From [Clostridium] scindens ATCC 35704 (GTDB lineage Bacteria > Bacillota > Clostridia > Lachnospirales > Lachnospiraceae): a stretch of 64,000 nucleotides of DNA. Below are positions 40,718 through 49,688 of this stretch, piece after piece (the stretch's first letter is position 1; each line of letters starts with the position of its first letter). Under the pieces are notes generated by a model. That model did not search any database. It saw nothing but the letters and a program-made list of their open reading frames with translations, and was not told where the DNA came from. Both the position numbers and the translations under genes were made by a program. Where the stretch lies: NCBI RefSeq assembly GCF_004295125.1, contig NZ_CP036170.1, positions 1,057,501-1,121,500 of the forward strand, given 5' to 3'.

Positions 40718-42522
40718 AGCCGGAAATCAAGAAGCTGCTTATCTTAAATCTCCCGTATCTGCTCTTTGTCTGGCTCTTTGATAAAGTGGGCGCGGCTGTC
40801 CGGCTCTCCCCCGGCGCGGACGCGAGCGCAAAGCTGCTACATCTTGGGGACGGTTTTACCGCCGCCTTTTCCAGTATCGCGCCGAGCTTCCACCCGATAG
40901 ATTTACTTATCGGCATTGCGGGGGCGGTCATTGTCCGGCTGATTATCTACACCAAAGGCAAGAACGCGAAGAAATACCGCCGCGGGACAGAATACGGTTC
41001 GGCGCGTTGGGGCGGGACTGACGACATAAAGCCGTACACCGACCCGGTATTTGAGAACAATATCCCGCTTACGCAGACGGAACGGCTCACCATGAACAGC
41101 CGCCCGAAGCAGCCGAAATACGCAAGAAACAAAAATATCCTTGTAATCGGCGGTTCCGGCAGCGGCAAGACCCGGTTCTTTGTGAAACCGTCGCTCATGC
41201 AATGTACGTCAAAGGATTTTCCAACGTCGTATATCGTCACTGACCCGAAAGGAACACTGATTTTGGAAACCGGGAAAATGTTACAGCGGTACAAATACCG
41301 TATCAAAGTGCTAAATACGATTAACTTCAAAAAATCCATGAAATACAATCCCTTTGCCTATCTGCGGAGCGAAAAGGACATTTTGAAGTTAGTCAATACC
41401 ATTATCGCCAACACCAAAGGCGACGGGGAAAAATCCGGCGAGGATTTCTGGGTGAAAGCGGAAAAGCTCTACTACACCGCGCTAATCGGCTACATCTGGT
41501 ATGAAGCCCCGGAGGACGAGAAGAACTTCACGACGCTGCTTGAGATGATAAATGCGTCGGAAGCCCGCGAGGACGACGAGGATTTCCAGAACCCGGTTGA
41601 CCTCATGTTTGAACGTCTGGAAGAAAAAGACCCGGAGCATTTCGCTGTCAAGCAGTACCGCAAATATAAACTTGCGGCGGGCAAGACCGCAAAAAGCATA
41701 CTTATCTCATGCGGCGCGAGGTTAGCCCCATTCGACATTAAGGAGCTGCGGGAGCTTATGGAAACCGACGAAATGGAGCTTGACACCATAGGCGACAGAA
41801 AGACCGCCCTTTTCGTCATCATCAGCGACACCGACGACACTTTTAACTTTGTCGTTTCAATCCTTTACACACAGCTATTCAACTTGCTTTGTGACAAGGC
41901 AGATGATGAATACGGCGGGCGGCTTCCCGTCCATGTTAGGTGCTTACTTGATGAATTTGCGAATATCGGGCAGATACCAAAGTTTGAAAAGCTCATTGCA
42001 ACGATACGGAGCCGGGAAATATCCGCGTCAATCATCTTGCAGAGCCAGTCACAGCTAAAGGCAATCTACAAGGACAACGCCGATACCATAGTCGGCAACT
42101 GCGACACCACGCTTTTCTTGGGCGGCAAGGAGAAAACCACCCTTAAAGAAATATCGGAAATTTTAGGAAAAGAAACGATAGACAGCTTTAACACTTCCGA
42201 AACAAGGGGGCGGGAGCTTTCGCATGGGCTGAACTATCAGAAATTGGGAAAGCAGCTTATGACGGAAGATGAAATTGCAGTCATGGACGGAGGGAAATGT
42301 ATCTTGCAGCTACGAGGGGTGCGCCCGTTCTTTTCGGACAAATTCGACATAACGAAGCACCCGAAATACAAGTACCTGTCCGACGCAGACCCGAAGAACG
42401 CCTTTGACATGGAAAAGCACCTTAAACGCCGCCCCGCCATTGTCAAGCCCGACGAGGTTTTTGACTATTACGAGATTGACGCGGCAGACTTACAGGAGGA
42501 CGCAGACCATGAGGAAACGTAG
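40714..42522 (+). CDS. virD4: VirD4/TraG type IV coupling protein
   Basis: A 602-residue, uninterrupted homologue of the split ICE1 gene. There are two N-terminal membrane helices, Walker A GGSGSGKTRFF (about residue 147), SYIVTDPKGTLI, VRCLLDEFANIGQIPKFEKL, then TIVGNCDTTLFLGGKEKTT. The intron in ICE1 sits at the codon pair equivalent to NC|D here. It brings the relaxase-DNA complex to the channel. It ends overlapping the next small gene. Confidence 0.92.
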   Translation: MKPEIKKLLILNLPYLLFVWLFDKVGAAVRLSPGADASAKLLHLGDGFTAAFSSIAPSFHPIDLLIGIAGAVIVRLIIYTKGKNAKKYRRGTEYGSARWGGTDDIKPYTDPVFENNIPLTQTERLTMNSRPKQPKYARNKNILVIGGSGSGKTRFFVKPSLMQCTSKDFPTSYIVTDPKGTLILETGKMLQRYKYRIKVLNTINFKKSMKYNPFAYLRSEKDILKLVNTIIANTKGDGEKSGEDFWVKAEKLYYTALIGYIWYEAPEDEKNFTTLLEMINASEAREDDEDFQNPVDLMFERLEEKDPEHFAVKQYRKYKLAAGKTAKSILISCGARLAPFDIKELRELMETDEMELDTIGDRKTALFVIISDTDDTFNFVVSILYTQLFNLLCDKADDEYGGRLPVHVRCLLDEFANIGQIPKFEKLIATIRSREISASIILQSQSQLKAIYKDNADTIVGNCDTTLFLGGKEKTTLKEISEILGKETIDSFNTSETRGRELSHGLNYQKLGKQLMTEDEIAVMDGGKCILQLRGVRPFFSDKFDITKHPKYKYLSDADPKNAFDMEKHLKRRPAIVKPDEVFDYYEIDAADLQEDADHEET

Positions 42523-42679
42523 CGCAGAGGAAAAACAAAAGCAGCTTGAACGGTTTTTAATGAATGTTGCGGAAGCCGCCGACGCTGCATTATGGGAGTA
42601 TTGGCGGGAAAAGGAAGCGGAACACCGCCGTTTTGCAACGGAGTATGTCACGCGCCGGGGGCTTATCCCGCAACAGTGA
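42509..42679 (+). CDS. small conserved ICE protein (56 residues)
   Basis: ATG 42509 with ACAGGAGGACGCAGACC upstream, overlapping the virD4 stop by 14 bp. The product is charged and helical (MRKRSAEEKQKQLERFLMNV; EYWREKEAEHRRFATEY). No domain recognised. Position and coupling support a real gene. Confidence 0.55.
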   Translation: MRKRSAEEKQKQLERFLMNVAEAADAALWEYWREKEAEHRRFATEYVTRRGLIPQQ

Positions 42680-42704
42680 CAGCATGGCAGACCGCCGGGG
42701 GACA

Positions 42705-42806
42705 GGGGAAGCTACACTTCCCCTACGCTGCCTTGCGGCAGCTACCCCTTTGTGAACTTGCGGGAAGCGAACACCTTGCTACGCAAGCTATTCACTTCCC
42801 GCAAGT
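42705..42806. repeat. cluster of three stem-loops after virD4
   Basis: GGGGAAG/CTTCCCC (42705-42723), GCTGCC/GGCAGC (42727-42742) and ACTTGCGGGAAG/CTTCCCGCAAGT (42756-42806, with inner CTTGC-tac-GCAAG). No T-runs follow. The 42680-42990 interval otherwise holds no gene, only the presumed left edge of the IS110 element. Roles could be transcript attenuation or a DNA origin-like structure. Confidence 0.5.
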
Positions 42807-42990
42807 CTGAAAAAAACGTCCGGCAGCACAGCGGGACACAGAAAGACTAACTATTAAAAGTCAAGTCTAAAATGAAAGTTTTATGAATGAATTGCAGAAA
42901 TGCATTTCAGATATTTTTGAACCTTGAAAACTGCATGACAACAAGAGCATCTTTACAGGTGCTCTAAAAGGAGATATTTACAGAAAAGAA

Positions 42991-44169
42991 TTAAGTTGTT
43001 GGAAGGTATGCTTGTCCTGATTTTTCCAGTGCAAAAATCAATCGCACAAGTTTCTTGGAGGTATGAGATAATGCAACATTATAATGCTTGCCTTCTGAAC
43101 GTTTCTTTTCTAGATATACACGAAAGGATTCATCCCACTGGCAGACATATTTTGTGGCATTGTAAAGGGCATACCGAAGGTATCTGGAACCTCGTTTCTC
43201 CATATGGGAATAACAGTTATCTAACTGTCCCGATTGATAAGTGGAGGGAGACATTCCTGCATATGCGAGTATCTTATCTGCGGAATCAAAACGAGAGAAA
43301 TCCCCAATCTCAGCAATGATCATTGCGCCCATCCGGTAACTGATACCAGGAATGGTAAGGATGGGAGAATGGATCTCTTCATCCATGATTCGTTTGATGG
43401 CTGCTTCGATTTCATTAATCTCAATCGTTAATTCCTGAATGAGCTTGATGGTGTGTTTTAGTTCCAAAGACTTTGCAGGCATATGAGAACCGATAGAACC
43501 TCTTGCAGCGTCACGAAACATGACAGCAGTATCTTTCCCATATCTGCCTTTAGAACTTTCAGAGAGCAGGTTGGAAAGCCTTGTGAGGTGTGCGTTTGCA
43601 ACAGCATCTGCACTTGGAAATTCAGAAAGTAAAGCATAAATGGATGCCATATGAAGCGTAGGAACGAGTTTTTCCAGTTCTGGGAAAAGAATACACACAA
43701 GTCTTGAAACAGAACTTTTCAGCTTTGCCCGTTCTTTGACTTTATCAAAACGATAACGAGTGAGTGACTTTAGCTCCTCATTGTGGTAAGATGTGTTTGA
43801 GTAGGACTTTAAGTTCATGTCAGACATCATCATAGTAGCAATGGTACGGGAATCAACTTTATCCGTTTTCGTCTTTCTAAGGCTGAGACTTTTTCTGTAA
43901 AGATTCGTATGTAACGGATTGATAACATAGGTCGGCAAACCTTTATCAAGAAGAAATCCCAGAAGATTGTAACTGTAGTGTCCGGTGGCTTCCAGTCCTA
44001 CTTTTACTTTGTTTAAATCATCTGATACGGATGAGATTCTTTCAAATAAGGTTTCAAAACCTTCGCGATTATTAGAGATGGTAAAGGGCTTAAATAATAC
44101 TTCGCCATCTGAGTTCGTAATAAAGCAGTCGTGCTTATCTTTGGCAACGTCAATTCCAACGTAAATCAT
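42991..44169 (-). CDS. IS110-family transposase (DEDD)
   Basis: A 392-residue protein. The N-terminal RuvC-like DEDD domain has YVGIDVAKDKHDCF, GLEATGHYSYNL and KTDKVDSRTIATMM. The C-terminal Transposase_20 domain has LTIPGISYRMGAMIIAEIGD and the serine region MSPSTYQSGQ..HMEKRGSRYLRYALYNA. AAAGGAGATTTCTT precedes ATG 44169. IS110 enzymes recombine DNA under guidance of a bridge RNA coded next to the gene. No frame damage is seen. Confidence 0.93.
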   Translation of the reverse strand: MIYVGIDVAKDKHDCFITNSDGEVLFKPFTISNNREGFETLFERISSVSDDLNKVKVGLEATGHYSYNLLGFLLDKGLPTYVINPLHTNLYRKSLSLRKTKTDKVDSRTIATMMMSDMNLKSYSNTSYHNEELKSLTRYRFDKVKERAKLKSSVSRLVCILFPELEKLVPTLHMASIYALLSEFPSADAVANAHLTRLSNLLSESSKGRYGKDTAVMFRDAARGSIGSHMPAKSLELKHTIKLIQELTIEINEIEAAIKRIMDEEIHSPILTIPGISYRMGAMIIAEIGDFSRFDSADKILAYAGMSPSTYQSGQLDNCYSHMEKRGSRYLRYALYNATKYVCQWDESFRVYLEKKRSEGKHYNVALSHTSKKLVRLIFALEKSGQAYLPTT

Positions 44170-44370
44170 AAGAAATCTCCTTTGAATAAATTTGATACTG
44201 TTTAGAGCCACAGGTACTCCTTGCGATTGTAACCTCGTTCTAAATAAACCGTCATGCGGTATCTAACTGATTAACAACTATACAAAGAGACTGTGGTTGT
44301 AGCCTTTCTGAAACCATCAAGTGGTAGGAGTGATTAAACAATCCACAGTATCTCCAACAGTATAGCATAC
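44170..44370 (-). ncRNA. candidate IS110 bridge RNA region
   Basis: The non-coding leader upstream of the transposase contains ACTGTGG..TTG paired with CAA.CCACAGT across an internal stem-loop (about 44289-44351). In IS110 elements of this layout the bridge RNA is coded between the left end and the recombinase start. Loop assignments were not made, so this is a location call only. Confidence 0.45.
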
Positions 44371-44660
44371 AGTCCTTGGAGAGGGACTATAAACACTACT
44401 ACTTTATAATACGAGGAGCGATTGAAGCAATCACATCTATCCATACCGGCTACATGATACGCGCCCCCACTTTCCGGCGCAGTACACAGCGGCAGGAGCC
44501 GCACCCCTTACAACTGAATACCGCCGCGCCGCAGAACTTACGCAGCGCGGGGACAGCCGCCTTTACCAGAGGGCGGTTTTTTTGTGCGGCGGCGACCATA
44601 CGCTGACCGCCTTTTGTCCGCTTGCCGGACAGCCGCAGACGCGGCAGAAAGGATATATTT

Positions 44661-44876
44661 ATGGCATTTTTCAATAGCGCAGTAGACGTTTTGCAGACCC
44701 TTGTTGTAGCACTTGGAGCCGGGCTTGGTATCTGGGGCGTAATCAATCTGATGGAGGGCTACGGCAATGACAATCCGGGCGCGAAGAGCCAGGGCATGAA
44801 GCAGCTTATGGCGGGCGGCGGCGTTGCCCTTATCGGCATGACCCTTGTACCGCTGCTTTCCAGCTTGTTCGGTTAA
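44661..44876 (+). CDS. Maff2-family small membrane protein
   Basis: A 71-residue protein with two hydrophobic helices (VLQTLVVALGAGLGIWGVI; GGGVALIGMTLVPLLSSLF). GAAAGGATATATTT precedes ATG 44661. It corresponds to the 117-residue protein of ICE1 and probably forms a VirB2-like part of the channel or pilus. A VirB6-like gene follows 19 bp later. Confidence 0.8.
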   Translation: MAFFNSAVDVLQTLVVALGAGLGIWGVINLMEGYGNDNPGAKSQGMKQLMAGGGVALIGMTLVPLLSSLFG

Positions 44877-44895
44877 GAAGCGCGGGTAAAGGCTT

Positions 44896-45765
44896 ATGCA
44901 GAGCATACTTGACGCGATTAACGAATGGATAAAGGAAATCCTCATAGGAGCCATAAACGGTAATCTGTCAACTATGTTCGGGGACGTAAACGAGAAAGTC
45001 GGCACTATCGCCGCAGAGGTAGGGCAGACCCCGCAAGGGTGGAACGCAAATATATTCTCCATGATACAGACCCTTAGTGAGAATGTAATCGTACCCATTG
45101 CGGGGCTTGTCATTACCTACGTCCTATGCTATGAGCTTATCAGCATGGTAACGGAAAAGAACAATATGCACGACGTTGACACTTCCATGTTCTTCAAGTG
45201 GGTGTTCAAGGCGTTTGTGGCAGTCTACCTTGTGACGCACACCTTTGACATCACTATGGCGGTGTTCGATATGGCGCAGCACGTTGTTTCCGGCGCGGCG
45301 GGGGTAATCGGCGGCAGCACAGAGATTGATGTTGCCGCCGCCCTTGCTTCCATGCAGGACGGGCTTGACGCTATGGAAATCCCCGAACTGCTCTTACTTG
45401 TCATGGAAACAAGCCTTGTGAGCTTGTGCATGAAAATCATGTCCGTACTGATAACCGTTATCCTCTACGGGCGCATGATAGAGATTTACCTTTACTGTTC
45501 GGTATCGCCTATCCCGTTTGCAACAATGACGAACCGGGAATGGGGGCAGATAGGAAACAACTACCTCAAATCCCTGTTCGCTATCGGTTTTCAAGGCTTC
45601 CTCATTATGATATGCGTCGGCATTTACGCGGTTCTGGTAAACAACATGATAATAGCGGACAATCTGCACAGTGCGATATTCTCCCTTGCAGCCTATACCG
45701 TTATCCTCTGTTTCTCCCTGTTCAAATCCGGCGCACTGGCGAAGTCGATATTCTCCGCGCATTAG
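44896..45765 (+). CDS. VirB6-like channel protein of ICE2
   Basis: A 289-residue polytopic membrane protein with about six helices (VIVPIAGLVITYVLCYELI, FKAFVAVYLVTHTFDITMAV, LFAIGFQGFLIMICVGIYAVL). It has the YLYCSVSPIPFATM loop typical of clostridial VirB6/CD0411-like proteins. The gap to the next gene (45766-45941) contains no credible gene. Confidence 0.82.
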   Translation: MQSILDAINEWIKEILIGAINGNLSTMFGDVNEKVGTIAAEVGQTPQGWNANIFSMIQTLSENVIVPIAGLVITYVLCYELISMVTEKNNMHDVDTSMFFKWVFKAFVAVYLVTHTFDITMAVFDMAQHVVSGAAGVIGGSTEIDVAAALASMQDGLDAMEIPELLLLVMETSLVSLCMKIMSVLITVILYGRMIEIYLYCSVSPIPFATMTNREWGQIGNNYLKSLFAIGFQGFLIMICVGIYAVLVNNMIIADNLHSAIFSLAAYTVILCFSLFKSGALAKSIFSAH

Positions 45766-45941
45766 CGGCGTGTCAAGGGCAGGGTGGAGATTTTCAGAGC
45801 GAAGCGGCGAAAATACTACCCGACCTTGACGCGGATAACCCCATATAATACGGGCGGGCAAAGGGCATAGATTGACCTTTGCCTTGATTACCCTTATGGG
45901 AAGTTACAGCAACACCAAACCCAGAGAAAGGAGGTTTTCAC

Positions 45942-46343
45942 TTGGCGTATGTACCCGTACCCAAAGACTTATCCAAAGTCAAGACAAAAGTAGCGTTCAA
46001 CCTTACCAAACGGCAGATTGTATGTTTTGCGGCGGCTCTCCTGTTCGGCTTGCCGCTTTTCTTTCTGCTCAAAGACAGCACAGGCACAAGCCTTGCGTCT
46101 ATGGCTATGATTGCCGTCATGCTGCCCTGTTTCCTCTTTGCCATGTATGAGAAGCATGGACAGCCCCTTGAAGTGGTGGTGAAGAACATCATTCAGACGA
46201 AATTCATAGCCCCCAAAGAACGACCATACAGGACAGACAACTTTTATTCCGTCTTAGAACGGCAGAGAAAACTTGAAAAGGAGGTATCAGCGATTGCAAA
46301 AGGAAACACGAAGAAACAGCGCGGCGGGAAGCACAAAGCCTAA
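45942..46343 (+). CDS. PrgI-family protein of ICE2
   Basis: A 133-residue protein from TTG 45942 (AAAGGAGG seven bases upstream). Two membrane helices occupy about 25-65 (RQIVCFAAALLFGLPLFFLL; LASMAMIAVMLPCFLFAMY), then YEKHGQPLEVVVKNIIQTKFIAPKERPY and a basic tail. It is a VirB3-like partner of VirB4. It overlaps the VirB4 start region by about 50 bp. Confidence 0.85.
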   Translation: MAYVPVPKDLSKVKTKVAFNLTKRQIVCFAAALLFGLPLFFLLKDSTGTSLASMAMIAVMLPCFLFAMYEKHGQPLEVVVKNIIQTKFIAPKERPYRTDNFYSVLERQRKLEKEVSAIAKGNTKKQRGGKHKA

Positions 46344-48732
46344 CCCGCCCCGCAAGCTCACCCGCGCCGAGAAAAAGCAGATTGCGGAAATCATCAGACA
46401 GGCAAAGGGCGACGGGAAAGCGCACACCGCGCAGCAGACAATCCCCTATATCCAGATGTACCCGGACGGTATCTGCAAGGTTACGGGACGGAAATACTCA
46501 AAGACCGTCGCCTTTGAAGATATTAACTATCAGCTTGCACAGGCAGACGACAAGACCGCCATTTTTGAGAACTGGTGCGACTTCCTCAACTACTTTGACG
46601 CTTCCGTTTCGGTGCAGCTCTCTTTCATCAATCAGGGGACGCAGCGGGGCGAAGCGGAGAAAGCGGTCAATATCCCGGCACAGGAGGACGCTTTCAATTC
46701 TATCCGCACAGAATACCGGGATATGCTGAAAAACCAGCTTGCAAAGGGCAACAACGGGCTTGTCAAGGCAAAATACATCACCTTTGCCATTGAAGCCGAC
46801 AGTCTGGGCGCGGCGAAATCCCGCCTTGCCCGTATCGAAACGGACGTACTCAACAACTTTAAGCTCTTGGGCGTGTCTGCCCGCCCCATGACAGGCTATG
46901 AACGCCTTAAAATGCTGCATGGCATTTTCCACCCGGAGGGCGGGCAGTTTGCCTTTGATTTTTCATGGCTTGCCCCGTCCGGGCTTTCCACAAAGGACTT
47001 TATCGCCCCGTCCTCTTTCCGTTTTGGCGAGGGGCGGTATTTCCGCATGGGGCGCAAAATCGGCGCGGTTTCATTCCTTGAAATCCTTGCGCCGGAATTA
47101 AACGACCGTATCTTATCCGACATTCTGGACTTGGAAACGGGCGTTATCGTCAATCTGCATATCCACAGTATCGACCAGACCGAAGCCATAAAGACAATCA
47201 AGCGGAAAATCACCGACCTTGACAAAATGAAAATCGAGGAACAGAAAAAGGCGGTACGCAGCGGCTATGACATGGATATAATCCCGTCCGACCTTGCCAC
47301 GTTCGGCAGCGAAGCGAAAAATCTCTTACAGGACTTGCAGAGCCGCAACGAGCGTATGTTTCTGCTCACGTTCCTTGTGGTGAACATGGCAGACACAAAA
47401 AGGAAACTGGAAAATGACGTGTTCGCGGCGGCGGGCATTGCACAGAAGAACAACTGCGCCTTGACCCGCCTTGACTACCAACAGGAAGCGGGGCTTATGT
47501 CCTCTGTACCGCTTGGGGAGAACCTTATCGCCATACAGCGGGGGCTTACCACGTCAAGCACCGCTATCTTTATCCCCTTTATCACACAGGAGCTTTTCCA
47601 GACGGGCGCGGCTTTATACTATGGCTTGAACGCCCTTTCTAACAACATGATACTCTGCGACCGCAAGCAGCTTAAAAACCCCAACGGCTTAATCTTAGGA
47701 ACGCCGGGAAGCGGGAAATCCTTTGCCGCCAAACGGGAAATGACAAACGCTTTCCTCATTACAGACGACGATATTATCATCTGCGACCCGGAAGCCGAGT
47801 ATTTTTCCCTTGTGCAGCGGCTTGACGGGCAAGTGATACGCTTGTCGCCTACGGGCAAGGGCATTGACGGGAAGCTCCAGTATGTGAACCCTATGGATAT
47901 TAACCTCAATTACAGCGAGGACGACAGCCCCCTTGCGCTGAAATCCGACTTTATCCTCTCCCTCTGCGAGCTTGTCATAGGCGGCAAGGAGGGCTTGCAG
48001 CCCGTCGATAAGACCGTCATTGACCGCGCCGTTAGGAACGTGTACCGCCCTTTCCTTGCAGACCCCGACCCGGAGAAAATGCCGATTTTGGGCGACCTCT
48101 ACGACGAGCTTTTGAAGCAGCCGGAGCCGGAAGCGGCGCGTATCGCGGCGGCGTTGGAGCTTTATGTTTCCGGGAGCCTTAACGTCTTTAACCACAGGAC
48201 GAATGTAGAGCTTTCAAACCGCCTTGTCTGCTTTGACATCAAGCAGCTTGGGAAGCAGCTCAAAAAATTAGGTATGCTCATTGTGCAGGACCAGGTATGG
48301 AACCGCGTCACCGTCAACCGGGCAGAAAGGAAATCCACCCGGTATTTTATGGACGAATTTCATCTTCTCTTGAAAGAGGAACAGACCGCCGCCTATTCCG
48401 TTGAAATCTGGAAGCGTTTCAGAAAATGGGGCGGCATACCCACAGCCATTACGCAGAACGTCAAGGATTTGCTTGCTTCCCGCGAAGTGGAGAATATCTT
48501 TGAAAACTCTGATTTTGTCCTCATGCTCAATCAGGCGGCGGGCGACCGGGCTATCCTTGCAAAGCAGCTCAACATCTCCCCGCAGCAGATGAAGTATGTC
48601 ACCCACACCGAAGCGGGCGAGGGGCTTATCTTCTACGGAAACGTGGTGCTGCCCTTTGTAGACCGCTTCCCGAAAGACACCGAGCTTTACCGGGTAATGA
48701 CGACGAAGCCGGAGGAAGTGGGCGAAGCATGA
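46294..48732 (+). CDS. virB4: VirB4-family conjugation ATPase of ICE2
   Basis: About 812 residues from TTG 46294, chosen because AAAAGGAGG lies nine bases upstream; the TTG at 46273 would put this RBS inside the gene. Walker A is LGTPGSGKSFAAKREM (about residue 470) and Walker B is RYFMDEFHLLLKEEQT. The C-terminal GGIPTAITQNVKDLLASREV matches ICE1's VirB4. It energises the type IV channel. It overlaps the methylase gene by ATGA. Confidence 0.9.
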   Translation: MQKETRRNSAAGSTKPNPPRKLTRAEKKQIAEIIRQAKGDGKAHTAQQTIPYIQMYPDGICKVTGRKYSKTVAFEDINYQLAQADDKTAIFENWCDFLNYFDASVSVQLSFINQGTQRGEAEKAVNIPAQEDAFNSIRTEYRDMLKNQLAKGNNGLVKAKYITFAIEADSLGAAKSRLARIETDVLNNFKLLGVSARPMTGYERLKMLHGIFHPEGGQFAFDFSWLAPSGLSTKDFIAPSSFRFGEGRYFRMGRKIGAVSFLEILAPELNDRILSDILDLETGVIVNLHIHSIDQTEAIKTIKRKITDLDKMKIEEQKKAVRSGYDMDIIPSDLATFGSEAKNLLQDLQSRNERMFLLTFLVVNMADTKRKLENDVFAAAGIAQKNNCALTRLDYQQEAGLMSSVPLGENLIAIQRGLTTSSTAIFIPFITQELFQTGAALYYGLNALSNNMILCDRKQLKNPNGLILGTPGSGKSFAAKREMTNAFLITDDDIIICDPEAEYFSLVQRLDGQVIRLSPTGKGIDGKLQYVNPMDINLNYSEDDSPLALKSDFILSLCELVIGGKEGLQPVDKTVIDRAVRNVYRPFLADPDPEKMPILGDLYDELLKQPEPEAARIAAALELYVSGSLNVFNHRTNVELSNRLVCFDIKQLGKQLKKLGMLIVQDQVWNRVTVNRAERKSTRYFMDEFHLLLKEEQTAAYSVEIWKRFRKWGGIPTAITQNVKDLLASREVENIFENSDFVLMLNQAAGDRAILAKQLNISPQQMKYVTHTEAGEGLIFYGNVVLPFVDRFPKDTELYRVMTTKPEEVGEA

Positions 48733-49688
48733 ACGGGCTGAAAACTGACACCATCATCAACCGGGACGCGCTCTATGCCTTGCGGGAGCTTCCAGAGGAA
48801 AGCGTACACTGTTGCGTCACAAGCCCGCCCTACTATGCACTTAGGGATTACGGGCTTGATATGCAGATTGGGCGGGAGGACACGCCGGAGCAGTACATTG
48901 ACAGGCTGACCGAGGTTTTCCGCGAGCTGCGCCGGGTACTGCGTTCTGACGGTACGCTCTGGCTGAATATCGCGGACACCTACTGCGGCACAGGGAACAA
49001 GGGCTACCATGCAGACCCGAAGAACCCGAAAGGCAGAAACGGACAGCAGATTGCAAGAAACAACCGCGTTTCCGGCTGCAAACAAAAGGACTTAATCGGT
49101 ATCCCTTGGCTTTTAGCCTTTGCCCTACGCGCTGACGGGTGGTATTTACGGAGCGACATTATCTGGCAGAAAGAAAACCCCATGCCGGAGAGCGTGAAAG
49201 ACCGCCCTACCCGCTGCTATGAACATATCTTTCTGCTTACGAAGTCAAAGAAGTATTTTTATGACGCAGCCGCCATAGCCGAGCCGTTAGCCCCCACAAC
49301 GGCGGCGCGGTACCGCACCGGGCGCAGCGCGGGACAGAAATATGCGGACGAAGTACCCGGACAGGGGAACGTACAGGGGCTTAACCGGGCGCGAAGCGGC
49401 AGCTACTACGACGAAGCCCTCATGCCGACCATGCGGAACAGGCGGGACGTGTGGCTTATCAATACCGTTCCCTACAAGGGCGGGCATTTCGCCGCGTTCC
49501 CGCCAAAACTTGCCGAAACCTGTATCAAGGCGGGCTGTCCGAAAGGCGGCGTTGTGCTTGACCCCTTTTTCGGCAGCGGCACGACGGGGGCAGCCGCAAA
49601 GCAGCTTGACAGGCATTATATAGGCATTGAGATAAACGCCGAGTATTGCGCCCTTGCAAGGGCGCGGATTGGAGGGACAGACACATAA
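48729..49688 (+). CDS. solitary DNA methyltransferase (SPPY type) of ICE2
   Basis: A 319-residue protein with motif IV TSPPYYALRDYG (about residues 30-41), a middle segment SDIIWQKENPMPESVKDRPT and SAM motif I LDPFFGSGTTGAAA near the C-terminus. SPPY is seen in N4-cytosine and some N6-adenine enzymes of the beta class. No restriction partner. It occupies the same slot after VirB4 as the unrelated-looking ICE1 methylase, suggesting a shared anti-restriction need. Confidence 0.88.
   Translation: MNGLKTDTIINRDALYALRELPEESVHCCVTSPPYYALRDYGLDMQIGREDTPEQYIDRLTEVFRELRRVLRSDGTLWLNIADTYCGTGNKGYHADPKNPKGRNGQQIARNNRVSGCKQKDLIGIPWLLAFALRADGWYLRSDIIWQKENPMPESVKDRPTRCYEHIFLLTKSKKYFYDAAAIAEPLAPTTAARYRTGRSAGQKYADEVPGQGNVQGLNRARSGSYYDEALMPTMRNRRDVWLINTVPYKGGHFAAFPPKLAETCIKAGCPKGGVVLDPFFGSGTTGAAAKQLDRHYIGIEINAEYCALARARIGGTDT

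Larger units (their letters stand above)
42850..44400 (-). mobile_element. IS110-family insertion in ICE2
   Basis: A lower-GC island with one DEDD transposase gene and a 200-bp non-coding leader, interrupting the conserved order virD4-(56-residue gene)-Maff2. IS110 elements lack long terminal inverted repeats, so the ends given are approximate and were judged from composition. The interval 44400-44660 beyond it is ICE2 leader sequence without a convincing gene. Confidence 0.7.
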
